A stretch of DNA of 64,000 nt from Mesorhizobium sp. (lineage in GTDB: Bacteria; Pseudomonadota; Alphaproteobacteria; Rhizobiales; Rhizobiaceae): assembly GCA_004963905.1 (NCBI GenBank), contig SUGL01000023.1, positions 56,852-120,851 of the forward strand. The letters run 5' to 3'. This document shows, in pieces, positions 25,679 to 35,172 of the stretch. The stretch's first letter is position 1. Each line of letters begins with the position of its first letter. Both the position numbers and the translations under genes were made by a program. The notes beneath the pieces are model-generated. The model made no database searches. It was not told the origin of the DNA and saw only the letters and a list, made by a program, of their open reading frames with translations.

Positions 25679-28606
25679 TCAGAATTTGATCTGCAGCCTT
25701 CGTGCGCGATCGCGGAATGCGGCCTCCCCGCCTTCGAGGATGTCGCACACCGTTTTGCGGATATCCGCCTCATCGAGACCACCAGACCGGTAGGTTATGC
25801 CCGGGAGGCCGCTGCCGCTCATCTCCGAGACGTTGGCGATGATCACCTGGTCCGCGTCAGTGTTAATGACCAGATTGGCGTTATGCGTGACCATGATCAC
25901 CTGACGATTGCGCTTAGCGCTCCGGAAAAGTGGGACCAGTTCATCGTAGATGGATTTGGGGTCCAGATTCTCCTCCGGCTGGTCAATGACCAAAGGCTTG
26001 TCATCAGCATCATCCAACGCGAGGTACAGGAGGATCAGGACAATCCCGCGGGTTCCGGGGGAAAGCTTTTGGATGTCGACGCCGTCGTACTTGATGCCGT
26101 ACTCGATGGAGATGTGGTCCGAGCTGTAGAGCCACTGCGCAAACGTTTTCAACCATTTGCGTTGTTCCACTGGATCTCGCGGGCTCGGTTCGAGCAACTC
26201 CTCCCGATGTTTGTCCCAGAAACCTTCGACCGCACTGGCGATCGTGTCCGCATTCTGAGACTCCCAAGCGCCCTTCAGCTCCTTTGTGGCATCGTCAAGC
26301 AGCGTGCCTTTCCTCCGAAAAGGGCCGGTGCGCAGGTCAAAGAGTTCCTTCTCGGCCTTGTCAGCCCACGCCTTCACATCGGCGACCCTCGAGACCGTGA
26401 ATGAGAGCTTACCCAAGGTCCCGCCCTGGGTGGCCAGTCTCACCATGAGCGGCGCGTAGAGATCCCGTAGCACACCTTCTTCGGCGAGAATGGCCTCAAA
26501 ACAGCGCCTGTAACCTTTCTTGCGCGACTCTATCAAATCACTACGGCGCATCGAGGCCGTCTCGCAGTCTGTCAGCTTCTCTTTCAGAGCAGCAAGTTTG
26601 GCGGTCTCCTCCGCGATCCGCTTTGCGTTGAGAGCAAGTTTGTCGGCAGTCTGCCGGTCGGCAGCGACGACCTTCTGAATCCGCTCGATCTCCGCCTCCA
26701 AAACCGCCAGGGGGATCCTCACCAGGTCGGCATCGTCAGCGACATAGCTTCCGTTTTCCAGCAGCTTGGGCGCAGAGCCCTTCCAGTAGGCAAGCTCTTT
26801 GGTGGATTGGGCGGCTTTCGCTTTGATGGCGTCATCCACATCGCCGCTGAAGTCGAGAAGGAACCTCTCCCAAGCAGCTTCATCGAGCTTGCTCGCGGCA
26901 TGTGCCTCTTTCAGGTCGCGAAGATGCTGGGGCGCCCGGTTCTGCCGCTGATCAACGACGTCGTTCTGAAGGTTCTCAAGTCCAGCCTGTTGTTTGGCGT
27001 AATACCGGAGGTAACCCCGGACCTTGTCGGCGGCACTAAGGAGACCCTGGAGCCTTTGGGCTACCGCAGCGCTGGTCGTCGAAGGGACCAAGGCGGATCG
27101 GTCCTTCTCATACCCTTTGATGACGGTTTCCTTCTCGGCAATCTGCTTCTTGAGACCGTCGACGGCCAGAATCTTTTCCCGCTCCAGCGCGATTTGTTCA
27201 GACATCGCGCTGATGGCAGACTCTTCTCGCTGCCGCGATTCCCGAAGTCCTTGGGCGCGGAGCTCCAGCAGCTCGTGGAAATTCACCGCGCCGTCGCGAT
27301 CCGTGTGGGCTTCGAAGATGACCCGCTCAATTTCCTTGATCATCTGAGGCATGCCCTCTGGAGAGCAAAGCCGGTCGACGAACTGCTGCGACAGATAGCG
27401 GACCCGCGGAGAACTATCCCAGTCTGCGCCAGGTTGATCCAGACGCTTCGCCGAAGTTGCTTCCCCACTCAACCAGTGGACCAAGACCTTAGCGTTCTTC
27501 AGATGCTCACCTGCCCTTTCGAGAAACGACGGGCGTTCTTCGTCCTCAACATAGGCGTCGCATCCGGCTGCGATCATATCGGCAAGCGCTGTCTTACCGG
27601 ACCCCCTCGCCCCAATGATGGTTACCAGTCCCGGATTCAGGCCGATGGCCGGGGTGCGGGCCCACGGCGCATCCAGAATCTCGATGTGACTGATTGTCTG
27701 CGACTCTGATGACCATGCAGGCGGATTCGGGCCTACATAGGCCCTATCGGGATCGATACAGGCCTGCCGCAGGCCGTCAAACGTTGCCTTGCCCTTGATC
27801 CAGCAAAGGCGATCTTCCGCAGGCTTGCTAACGAGCGACATTTCATGGGCATCACATCCCCATAGGCAAGGTTTGAGGGCGCCATAGTCGTCTTGGATCT
27901 CCTGGGGCGTTGCTGCAGGGCCTAAGCCAAGCCAGAAATCCCGCTGCTTGGGGCTGCTGGCAAAGATAACCTGGGCAAATTTTTCAATCTCTTGTCTGAC
28001 CGCCCGGTCGGCGGCCTCCCGGACGCCTGAGGTCCCATCGGCATTGCCCGATACGGCAACGATGATGTTGTCGCGAGCCCACTCCATGCTCCTGAAGGCT
28101 GCCTGCAGTCCGCTGCGGGAAACCTTGAACTGGGTGACCCCCGCCCGCAACGCCGCGGCGTTGTCAGTGATCGACCGATCCATACGCTTGCCGAGCTTCA
28201 TCAGGTCGTCGGGCGTACAGCTGTATTCATCATCCGCGGTCGAGAACTTCAGATGCCGCAGAAACCTGTTCAGCTCCTCAACGTGCCCCGGATCCTCGGG
28301 ACTGACGAGGAGATGGATGTTGACGAAATGGCCCCTGACGGTCCCTATCTCGAGCCTCAACTCGACATTGGGGAAGAGAAGATCGCATTGCTTCAGGCGG
28401 CCGGCATCCTTGGCCGCTTTTACCCGCTCGTAGGACGCGGTGACGCAATAGTCGGTGATGCCAATCGCGCGCATCGCCGGCGTCGCAGACTCAAGGGCAT
28501 TGAGATAGGCCTCAAATCCCTCGGCCGGATAGCGGTCTTCCAAAACGGTACCTGGCGCGTGGATATGTGGCTCCCACCGCAGCCAGTCAGAACCTTTTGA
28601 CAACAT
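25679..28606 (-). CDS. PHP-domain SMC-like ATPase (TrlF family), probable defence protein
   Basis: The 975-residue protein starts with a PHP phosphoesterase domain: HxH in EPHIHAPG (H14, H16), D52 in GITDYC, H98 in VNIHLL and DxH in GCDAHE (D252, H254). Next comes an ABC/SMC-type ATPase with Walker A IGARGSGKT (332-339), a coiled-coil middle (about 440-740), the signature SPGTRGIVLILLYLALDD, Walker B LVIDQPEENLDP and the switch VTHNANLV. Proteins of this architecture are annotated as TrlF-like and are suspected or shown in several systems to act in defence against phages or plasmids. It lies in the transfer region between relaxase and virD4, like cargo. Its target is unknown. Confidence 0.85.
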   Translation of the reverse strand: MLSKGSDWLRWEPHIHAPGTVLEDRYPAEGFEAYLNALESATPAMRAIGITDYCVTASYERVKAAKDAGRLKQCDLLFPNVELRLEIGTVRGHFVNIHLLVSPEDPGHVEELNRFLRHLKFSTADDEYSCTPDDLMKLGKRMDRSITDNAAALRAGVTQFKVSRSGLQAAFRSMEWARDNIIVAVSGNADGTSGVREAADRAVRQEIEKFAQVIFASSPKQRDFWLGLGPAATPQEIQDDYGALKPCLWGCDAHEMSLVSKPAEDRLCWIKGKATFDGLRQACIDPDRAYVGPNPPAWSSESQTISHIEILDAPWARTPAIGLNPGLVTIIGARGSGKTALADMIAAGCDAYVEDEERPSFLERAGEHLKNAKVLVHWLSGEATSAKRLDQPGADWDSSPRVRYLSQQFVDRLCSPEGMPQMIKEIERVIFEAHTDRDGAVNFHELLELRAQGLRESRQREESAISAMSEQIALEREKILAVDGLKKQIAEKETVIKGYEKDRSALVPSTTSAAVAQRLQGLLSAADKVRGYLRYYAKQQAGLENLQNDVVDQRQNRAPQHLRDLKEAHAASKLDEAAWERFLLDFSGDVDDAIKAKAAQSTKELAYWKGSAPKLLENGSYVADDADLVRIPLAVLEAEIERIQKVVAADRQTADKLALNAKRIAEETAKLAALKEKLTDCETASMRRSDLIESRKKGYRRCFEAILAEEGVLRDLYAPLMVRLATQGGTLGKLSFTVSRVADVKAWADKAEKELFDLRTGPFRRKGTLLDDATKELKGAWESQNADTIASAVEGFWDKHREELLEPSPRDPVEQRKWLKTFAQWLYSSDHISIEYGIKYDGVDIQKLSPGTRGIVLILLYLALDDADDKPLVIDQPEENLDPKSIYDELVPLFRSAKRNRQVIMVTHNANLVINTDADQVIIANVSEMSGSGLPGITYRSGGLDEADIRKTVCDILEGGEAAFRDRARRLQIKF

Positions 28607-28910
28607 GGTGACTTCTGCCCCCCGCCAGAACTGTGCAATGCAGTCGGCACTTCAGCAAGTGATTCGCATCTGCTCCACTCGCGTTTATGCTTGCTGGCGG
28701 CTCAGCACATTGTCCATTCCAATTACATAGATCGCCTTTCGTCCGGGACGACCTCGGCTTCTCGGTCGGCGACGGACTTTGGTCGACAATCGGGTTTGTT
28801 CGCCGCTTCGCTGCTGGTTTCGGCACCCTATGCAACCCGGACATCCAACTTTGGCTGAGATGTTGCGCCTTGCATGGATTGACATCGCCTCGCTACGCTT
28901 GTCGGCGGAA
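28607..28910. other. Gap between the TrlF-like gene and virD4
   Basis: No firm gene. A minus-strand frame of 79 codons (28685-28924) overlapping the end of virD4 contains a CPGCIGC cysteine cluster and a basic middle (RRRPRSRGRPGRKAIYVIGM); I cannot tell whether it is used. The gap must also hold the promoter of the TrlF-like gene if that gene is not read from virD4. Confidence 0.3.
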
Positions 28911-31076
28911 TTAATCATCCACAACGTCCGGCAATTCTTCTGCGACGACGCTTAAATTGCGGTCGAACGTCTCGGGGTCGGTCGACTGCGGACGGAAGGA
29001 TTTGGCCTGAGCAAGAATGGCCGCAATCACAGCCTCTTTTTGCGGCGAGATCCTGGTCGACGCCGCCCGGGCGGCCAAAGCCGAAAAGTCGACAGCCTGT
29101 GGCGCAACGGGCGCCGCCGTTGCCGACGGGATATGGGTCGCCTCAAGCTCATTCTTTTGCCCGGCGGGCAAGCGACGGCGAGCGACTGGGGGCTCGGCAC
29201 GCCCAACCTTTGCAGCGAACGTCGCACCGCGCTGCAGCCGCGACCGTGTGATGCCGGAGCGATAACGAGGCCCGACCGGCACGATCGACTGGACGGGTGG
29301 GGAGGGGAGGGGAGCGGCGGCAGCGATTGGTTTGGCGTGCTTTGCGTTCGCCCTTTCCGGGACCGCCATGAAAGCGCGCTTGGAGAGCTGCCGATCAGCG
29401 AAATAGAAATTCCGGGTTGCAAGGATTGCGTTCTCGCCACGCGGCAGAATGACGACCTTGCTCTTGTCCATGGTTCGGATTTCGTCCGGCCGCATGAGCG
29501 GCCGTCGTACTAGCTTGCTATGAACGGAGCGCGTGTAATAGGTGTCGAAAAGGCTCGCCTGCGTCCTGGTGACGTCTTTCTGAGGTTCGGACGTTTCGCC
29601 TATCTGCTCGGAGACGTAGCGGAGATCGTCGGTCTCCTGGGCGCCGAAGAAGATCTGGACACGGGCAGCGTTGATGAGCGTTTCACGGCTTTCCTTCCGG
29701 TAGATCTCGTCGACCGATTTGAGCGACTGCACGAAAAACCACATCGGCACGCCGTGGCCGCCAAGGACGGTCGCCATGTCCGTGACCTTCTCGAGCTTGC
29801 CGAGGTTCTGAAATTCATCGAGCAGGACAAGCACCTGGTGCTCGCCGGGGCGTGGCATGGATTCGGACATGAAGTTCATCATCTGCGTGATGAGCACGTT
29901 GAACAGCGGGCCGAGCGAAGCCATCTGCTCGCGCCGAAAATCGAGATAGAGCGAGACCCGCTCGGTCTTGAGATTGCGGATGTCGAAGGAGCTGCGCGAG
30001 GTGGCCCGCATCAATCGCTCGTTCAGGAAGGGCGCCATGCCGGTGCGCACGCCGGCATAGAGACCGGAAAACTGCTTCTCCGCCATATCCGCATAGGGCA
30101 GCAGCGTCTGCAGCGTAAAATCGGAAACTTCATGCCGGCGGGTGTCGCGCAGGCTTGCCAGGAACTCCAGGATCGGCTCGTCGGCGCCGTTCATGATCTT
30201 GAGGATGGTGGCGAAGCTGCGGTTCTCGTCGGCGATCCGCGTGGACTCCATGACGTAAGAGGCAATGCCGGTGAAGAGGAGGCGCGCATCGTTGACCCAG
30301 TAAGGATCGGCATTCGCAGGCGGCCGCGGAAAGAGTGCGGCCGCCATGTTGCGCAGGTCGATGTCCCGCTGAGCCGAATCAAGCGAAATGAAGTCCATCG
30401 GGTTATACAAGGCGGTGTTGCCGTCGCGGTCGGCCGGCGCGAAGCGGACGACCTGGCTGAAGGTGGCCCGGTGGCCGGCTGTCGCCTCATAGGTCTCGCC
30501 GCGCAGATCGAGCACGACCAGCGAATGTGGCCACATCAGCGCGTTGGGGATGATTAGCGCTGCGCCCTTGCCCGACCTTGGCGGTCCGATGACGAAGCCG
30601 CCCACGTCATCGCCGTCGATCCACAGTTTCTTGCCGCCGCGAACTCTGGGGCGCGTCAGGCGCAATTTGCCGGTGCGCCGATCGCGGTGCGGGGCAAAGA
30701 CGTTGACCAGTCTGCCGCCGGCGCGTCCGATGAAGATGCCCCTCGGCTTCAGCAGGCCAGCCCGGCGAACGTCCGCCATCGACATGAATTTTGCGTCGTT
30801 GCGCTTGGGTGGCCGCATCAAGAATGCGATGACGAGCTGCAGGACGAAGCCGAAGAGGGCCGCGGCACCGGCGTATTGAAGCCTTGCGAAGCGTCCAGCT
30901 TTCAGGTCCGTCCAGGCGTAGCCGAAGACTGGCCGCGGGTCCGCGTTGATGCTGTCGAAGAGAAAATGCGATCCGGTCCTGTACCAGTCGGTCGCCGCGT
31001 ATGCGACCACAAACAGCAACGCGCCCAGCGCCACCGCCATCAACGCCAGAAAAATCCTGCCGGCGACCTTTTCCAT
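28911..31076 (-). CDS. virD4: VirD4/TraG type IV coupling protein
   Basis: The 721-residue ATPase has two N-terminal membrane helices (about residues 6-27 and 69-87), Walker A GPPRSGKG (164-171), Walker B VLVLLDEFQNLG (near 417) and the family phrase VVLDLRGETYEATAGHRATF. The last 150 residues are a Pro/Ala-rich extension ending in an acidic tail (LPDVVDD). It sits in the inner membrane as a hexamer, recognises the relaxase-DNA substrate and hands it to the VirB channel. It follows virB11 by 12 bp and ends the operon. Confidence 0.96.
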   Translation of the reverse strand: MEKVAGRIFLALMAVALGALLFVVAYAATDWYRTGSHFLFDSINADPRPVFGYAWTDLKAGRFARLQYAGAAALFGFVLQLVIAFLMRPPKRNDAKFMSMADVRRAGLLKPRGIFIGRAGGRLVNVFAPHRDRRTGKLRLTRPRVRGGKKLWIDGDDVGGFVIGPPRSGKGAALIIPNALMWPHSLVVLDLRGETYEATAGHRATFSQVVRFAPADRDGNTALYNPMDFISLDSAQRDIDLRNMAAALFPRPPANADPYWVNDARLLFTGIASYVMESTRIADENRSFATILKIMNGADEPILEFLASLRDTRRHEVSDFTLQTLLPYADMAEKQFSGLYAGVRTGMAPFLNERLMRATSRSSFDIRNLKTERVSLYLDFRREQMASLGPLFNVLITQMMNFMSESMPRPGEHQVLVLLDEFQNLGKLEKVTDMATVLGGHGVPMWFFVQSLKSVDEIYRKESRETLINAARVQIFFGAQETDDLRYVSEQIGETSEPQKDVTRTQASLFDTYYTRSVHSKLVRRPLMRPDEIRTMDKSKVVILPRGENAILATRNFYFADRQLSKRAFMAVPERANAKHAKPIAAAAPLPSPPVQSIVPVGPRYRSGITRSRLQRGATFAAKVGRAEPPVARRRLPAGQKNELEATHIPSATAAPVAPQAVDFSALAARAASTRISPQKEAVIAAILAQAKSFRPQSTDPETFDRNLSVVAEELPDVVDD

Positions 31077-31088
31077 AATGCGACCTCG

Positions 31089-32111
31089 TCAGATCGTCTC
31101 AGCCTTCGTGAACTTGATTTCGCTGATCGACCGGCGTCCGCCGTCGCCGCGCACCATCTGCACGACCACCGGGATCACCTCGCGCAGATAGTCGAGGATC
31201 TCGCTGCGAGAGAGCCCGACATTGCCTTGCATGACCATGAGGGCCAGGCGCTCATAGGCCGAGCGGGCCGAATTGGCGTGAACGGTTGTCAGCGAACCCG
31301 GATGGCCGGTGTTGATGGCTTGCAGGAAGGAAAATGTCTCGGCACCGCGCAGCTCGCCGAGCAGCAGCCGGTCGGGCCGCATGCGCAGCGACGCCTCGAG
31401 CAGCTGTTGCGGCGTAACCCTGGCAAGGCCCTGGTCGCCTTTCGAGGCAAGCAGCGTCACGGTGTTTTGCGTCGCCGGCTTGAGTTCCCGCGTATCCTCG
31501 ATGGTTATGATGCGCTCATCAGAGGGGATGATCTTCAGCAACGCATTGAGGAAGGTTGTCTTGCCGGTTGATGTGCCGCCGGAGACAATGAGCGAAATCC
31601 GATTGCGCACCGCGTATTGCAGAAATTCCAACGGCGAGGTGTCGTTGAGCATCTCGGCGAGCCGCTTTTCTTCGGCCGAGAGCGCCAGGCCGCTGCCCAT
31701 CTCCGTCTGTTCGAACGCGCCCATCTTGGCGTAGTCGCCAAGGGTCATGTCCATGATGACCTGCTTGCGGATGGAGATGGCGCCGCCATCGGGTGCCGCC
31801 GGCGGCAGCACACATTGAAAGCGCTCGCCTGAGGGGAGAGCGGCCGACAGGACCGGGGTGACTTCGTTGACAACCTGGTTGGTGGACGAAGCGACGCCGA
31901 CCGAGACCGAGCGAATCCAGTTTCTGGTGAGCTCGCGTTTGACGATGTGCTCCATCTCCTTCGCACCCAGGCGCTCGATGAAAACTTCGCCGGGTCGGTT
32001 GATGGCGATTTCGGAAACCGCTTCTTCCTCCATGTAGGGCCAGATCGGTTCTAGTTCGGCGCGCAGCACCGGTGCGCGCGCCCAGGGGTTCGGCACAGGC
32101 TGCACATTCAT
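31089..32111 (-). CDS. virB11: VirB11 secretion ATPase
   Basis: The 340-residue traffic ATPase has Walker A GGTSTGKT (178-185), an Asp box (ITIEDTREL), Walker B RPDRLLLGELRGAE and a His box (GHPGSLTTVHANSA), in the order typical of VirB11/TrbB. It forms a cytoplasmic hexameric ring that switches the system between pilus building and DNA export. Its ATG overlaps the virB10 stop (ATGA), so translation is coupled. Confidence 0.96.
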   Translation of the reverse strand: MNVQPVPNPWARAPVLRAELEPIWPYMEEEAVSEIAINRPGEVFIERLGAKEMEHIVKRELTRNWIRSVSVGVASSTNQVVNEVTPVLSAALPSGERFQCVLPPAAPDGGAISIRKQVIMDMTLGDYAKMGAFEQTEMGSGLALSAEEKRLAEMLNDTSPLEFLQYAVRNRISLIVSGGTSTGKTTFLNALLKIIPSDERIITIEDTRELKPATQNTVTLLASKGDQGLARVTPQQLLEASLRMRPDRLLLGELRGAETFSFLQAINTGHPGSLTTVHANSARSAYERLALMVMQGNVGLSRSEILDYLREVIPVVVQMVRGDGGRRSISEIKFTKAETI

Positions 32112-33580
32112 CTGGCCGGATTTCCGTAGCCTGGATAATCCGGATCAGCCTCCGACTTCGGCGTCATGAAGAGCGGCGTCGGATCGAGCGCTCTTGCCGG
32201 CTTGCCGCCGCGCTTCAGTCGAGCCAGCTCCTCTTCTACCGGATCGGCATAGAGCTCGGAAAAATCCAGATCCCGGCGCACGAACACGACGATCGGCGTG
32301 CCCTGGTCGACGGAGATGGTCGGCGGGATGTTCTGCGTGTCGCGGAATGCCTCTTGCGCCAGCTGCTGCAGCGCCGTCGAGGATTTGTCGAAGGCGATGC
32401 CGCGGGCATCGCGTTGTGAACCCGAGCCGCCATAGGTGGTCGTGACCGTCTGCCCCGTGACGGGGTCGACAGTTGTCACCTGTTGTTGCTGGCTGTCGCT
32501 GCCATTGTCGGCGAGGGAGGACAGATATTCCGAAGCGCCGCCCACAACCGAAAGCATGATCGCATTGCCATAGCGTTCGAGCCAATGCGTATCGACGCGG
32601 CCACCGAGACCGCCCCGTCCGAGACGGTCGGCGCCAGGCGAGGCAATGTCGACCGACACGCCGTCGGAACGGATGACGCGGTTCCAGACGATGAACACAC
32701 GCTTTTGCCCGCGCGCGATCCCCGAACGATATTCGCCGGTGAGCCGAGAGCCTTTCGGGATCAGAATGCGTCGGCCATCGAGCGAATAGACGTCTTCGCG
32801 CGCCACCGCGCGAACCATGCCGGGCAGATCGGTGTTGATGGCGGTCTCCAGAAATCCGCGGATCATCGTGCCTTCGGGGATCAACGCATCGGTGCGGCGG
32901 AAAACCCGCGCCTTCGCCATCGCGTTCGAATGTGTTTCCGATTGCGCGAGGAAATCCTTGTTCGGATCGTTGTCGGCGCCCGGCACCGGGACAAGCTGAC
33001 CGTCGGCGGTGATTTGCGCCTGGGCCGGCTGATCGTGCCCGGTGGCCGAGTTTGGTTGCTCACTGGTAATCATCTGGTTCGACCGCAGCCGCTCCCACAT
33101 TGCCTTTTGTCGCTCAGCCTCCTCGGCCTTCCGGCGGGCCTCCTCTTCGGCCGCTTGCTTGCGGCGCGACTCTTCTTCTTCGGATTTGCGGCGAGCCTGC
33201 TCGGCTGCCAATTGGGCTTCGATGGCGCGCCGCTGCGCATCGAGATCGGCGCCCTGCTCAACCGTCTGATCGACATTGTCGGCCTGTTGCTTGTTGGCTT
33301 CCCCTTCCGCAGGCGGCGGAACGACGATCTGATCGATTGTCTTGTCGGCCGCTTGTGGCGTCTCGGCCAGCGCCGGCGGGCGAAATTCAGGCGGGTTGAA
33401 ATTGTCGCTCGCGTCCGAGGCCGCATCACGAGAACGCGGCTCGCGGGGCCAATTGATCCAGATCAGCGCGGTCGCAACGATCAGCGCTGCGGCGACCATG
33501 GCGACTTTCGTGCCCACTCCGGCATAGCGTCGAGCAACAGCCGGGCCGCCATCAAGCTCGTTATAGTCGATGTTGCTCAT
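32108..33580 (-). CDS. virB10: VirB10 core channel protein
   Basis: The 490-residue protein has a short cytoplasmic start, one membrane helix (VAMVAAALIVATALIWINW, about residues 28-47), a periplasmic Pro/Glu/Arg-rich linker with coiled-coil character (QRRAIEAQLAAEQARRKSEE) and a C-terminal beta-barrel TrbI domain (LIPEGTMIRGFLETAINTDL, RILIPKGSRLTGEYRSGIAR, TPIVVFVRRDLDFSELY). It spans both membranes and passes energy signals to the outer-membrane pore with VirB7 and VirB9. Confidence 0.95.
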   Translation of the reverse strand: MSNIDYNELDGGPAVARRYAGVGTKVAMVAAALIVATALIWINWPREPRSRDAASDASDNFNPPEFRPPALAETPQAADKTIDQIVVPPPAEGEANKQQADNVDQTVEQGADLDAQRRAIEAQLAAEQARRKSEEEESRRKQAAEEEARRKAEEAERQKAMWERLRSNQMITSEQPNSATGHDQPAQAQITADGQLVPVPGADNDPNKDFLAQSETHSNAMAKARVFRRTDALIPEGTMIRGFLETAINTDLPGMVRAVAREDVYSLDGRRILIPKGSRLTGEYRSGIARGQKRVFIVWNRVIRSDGVSVDIASPGADRLGRGGLGGRVDTHWLERYGNAIMLSVVGGASEYLSSLADNGSDSQQQQVTTVDPVTGQTVTTTYGGSGSQRDARGIAFDKSSTALQQLAQEAFRDTQNIPPTISVDQGTPIVVFVRRDLDFSELYADPVEEELARLKRGGKPARALDPTPLFMTPKSEADPDYPGYGNPAR

Positions 33581-34384
33581 CTATCGTCCGCTCGCGCTCG
33601 GGGAGGAGAAGGGGCCGGCCCCGCGCACCAGCTTCCTCGGTCCGTAGACGACGGAGACAGGGTCCGCCTTCGACGGCCGGGTTCGATTGTAGAGGCAGAG
33701 CGTTTTGCCGTCGGCCCTCAGCGTGAATTGCCGGCCGATCTTGTCGACGATCGTGTATTTTCCGTGGGTGCGCTGATTGACCAGCGATTCCTGACCTTTT
33801 TCGTCGACGACGAAGATGGCCGGAATGTCGCCGGTGAACTCCAGGAACATCTTGGTACCGTCGTCGAATGCGACGCGCGGCTTCAGGCTGTCATCGCCGA
33901 CATAGACGTAATTGTAGTTGAGAACGGCATGGTTGAGGTTCTTGAGATCGGGATCGGCAGCGCTTTTCTGGGCCTCGGAAAGCAAGCGCGCGTCTTGATA
34001 CTCATCCGCGTATCTGAACCGGACCTGGAAGGAGGCACGGTCGCGATCGCTGTCGGTGGATTTGAGCAAGAGCGAATAGACGCGCCGGTCGGTAATGACG
34101 TTGACATTCGTCCAGGCATCCCGTTCGAGCGGCTTGATGAACAGAAAGCGCGAGCCGCGTTTGGGCACAATCGACCAGCCCTTCGTGTCGCCGGCTGAAA
34201 CTGTTTCGATCACCTCGGACGGGCTGAGCTCGATCATCGTGGAGACGCCGAGCGCGGCATTGACCGTCGTCACATTGTCGTTGTCGAAAGGCACGTAGCG
34301 GATACGATAGTCGCGCGCGGCAGCGTAGCTGGTCGAGCCGAGCAAAATCAGCAGGGAGAGAGCGGCCCCAAGGTGGGTCTTCAT
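33581..34384 (-). CDS. virB9: VirB9 outer-membrane core protein
   Basis: The 267-residue protein starts at ATG 34384 with a signal peptide ([20 protein letters not shown], cleavage after AAA). It has the VirB9/CagX pattern: [54 protein letters not shown] and a C-terminal domain with [20 protein letters not shown] and [20 protein letters not shown]. It forms the outer-membrane ring with VirB10. The start overlaps the virB8 stop (ATGA), so the longer open frame is not used. The last residues are short and polar. Confidence 0.95.
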   Translation of the reverse strand: MKTHLGAALSLLILLGSTSYAAARDYRIRYVPFDNDNVTTVNAALGVSTMIELSPSEVIETVSAGDTKGWSIVPKRGSRFLFIKPLERDAWTNVNVITDRRVYSLLLKSTDSDRDRASFQVRFRYADEYQDARLLSEAQKSAADPDLKNLNHAVLNYNYVYVGDDSLKPRVAFDDGTKMFLEFTGDIPAIFVVDEKGQESLVNQRTHGKYTIVDKIGRQFTLRADGKTLCLYNRTRPSKADPVSVVYGPRKLVRGAGPFSSPSASGR

Positions 34385-35091
34385 TGCGCGCTCCCGGCCG
34401 TTGGTGCGGACTCCTGATCGCGACGGTATTCGATCACCTGGAAGCCAAGCGGATTGTCGAAGCGCCATTCGTTCTTGATCGGCGTCGTCGTGTAACGGAA
34501 CTTGACCACGGCCACCCAATTGTCGGTCGTGGAAGAATTCTCGCGACGCGTCGTGGTCGAAAACCGCACCGACGCCGTCGTGCTGTTGAGCAGTGAAACC
34601 GACTTGACGTCGACGGAAATGGTGACGTTGCGCCCGTACACCTTGTCGAGGGATTGCGCGTTGGACGGCGTGTAAGCCCAAGTCAAATCCCTGGACGCCG
34701 TTCCCGTCGAATAAAGCTGCGCAAGATCGTAGTTCTGCTTGATCTCGCGCGCGTCATAGGTTTCGCGGGCGCGAATATAGCGAACGAGATTGGCGGCCGT
34801 GACCGCCTCATTCTGCGACAGATCGCCGGGTTTCAGCGCGCGCGCAACTTCGAGATATCCGGTCGTCTTGTCGACCTCAATCACATAGGGCTCGAATTGC
34901 TTGAGCGGAAGGATGAGCACGAGCGTCAGCAACGAAAGGCCTGCAACGACACTGGCAGCGCCGCTGACAAGCCAGGCCAGCGTGCGCGAACGTCTCAGAG
35001 ACCGGTGCGTGTCGTCCTCCCACGTCGCGCCGGCCCGATAGTAGCGCTCGTCAACGAGGTTGCCGGTTGCGGCGGGGATGCTTGCCTGCAT
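34381..35091 (-). CDS. virB8: VirB8 inner-membrane assembly protein
   Basis: The 236-residue protein has a cytoplasmic N-terminus, one membrane helix ([20 protein letters not shown]) and the NTF2-like periplasmic VirB8 domain ([60 protein letters not shown]). It nucleates channel assembly. The ATG at 35091 is chosen because it follows the transfer motif by 2 bp and yields a normal start; a GTG at 35100 lies inside the motif. It begins the second part of the operon. Confidence 0.95.
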   Translation of the reverse strand: MQASIPAATGNLVDERYYRAGATWEDDTHRSLRRSRTLAWLVSGAASVVAGLSLLTLVLILPLKQFEPYVIEVDKTTGYLEVARALKPGDLSQNEAVTAANLVRYIRARETYDAREIKQNYDLAQLYSTGTASRDLTWAYTPSNAQSLDKVYGRNVTISVDVKSVSLLNSTTASVRFSTTTRRENSSTTDNWVAVVKFRYTTTPIKNEWRFDNPLGFQVIEYRRDQESAPTAGSAQ

Positions 35092-35093
35092 TT

Positions 35094-35110
35094 TTGTCAC
35101 TTTACTTTAG
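35094..35110 (+). promoter_or_regulatory. Transfer-motif half-site before virB8
   Basis: TTGTCACTTTACTTTAG matches TTGACACTTTACTTTGG at 15 of 17 positions. It lies in the 72-bp gap between virB6 and virB8, only 2 bp before the virB8 ATG, so it may mark an internal regulated start for virB8-B11-D4. Confidence 0.6.
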
Positions 35111-35172
35111 CCTCATGTCCAAGCTCCCACTGCGGCGCTCAAGCAGCACTTCTCAGGCGGTTGCCTGCAGGT

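Noticed and set aside
32483-34198. 571-codon open frame on the plus strand across virB10 and virB9
   Set aside because: It is antisense to genes with clear motifs, has no ribosome site and shows no recognisable domain; such frames arise from third-position GC bias.
35094-35110. Reading the 17-bp motif simply as a -35 box
   Set aside because: In most copies no acceptable -10 box lies 16-18 bp downstream in the direction of the gene, and the motif points away from the gene it precedes, so an operator or another signal fits better.
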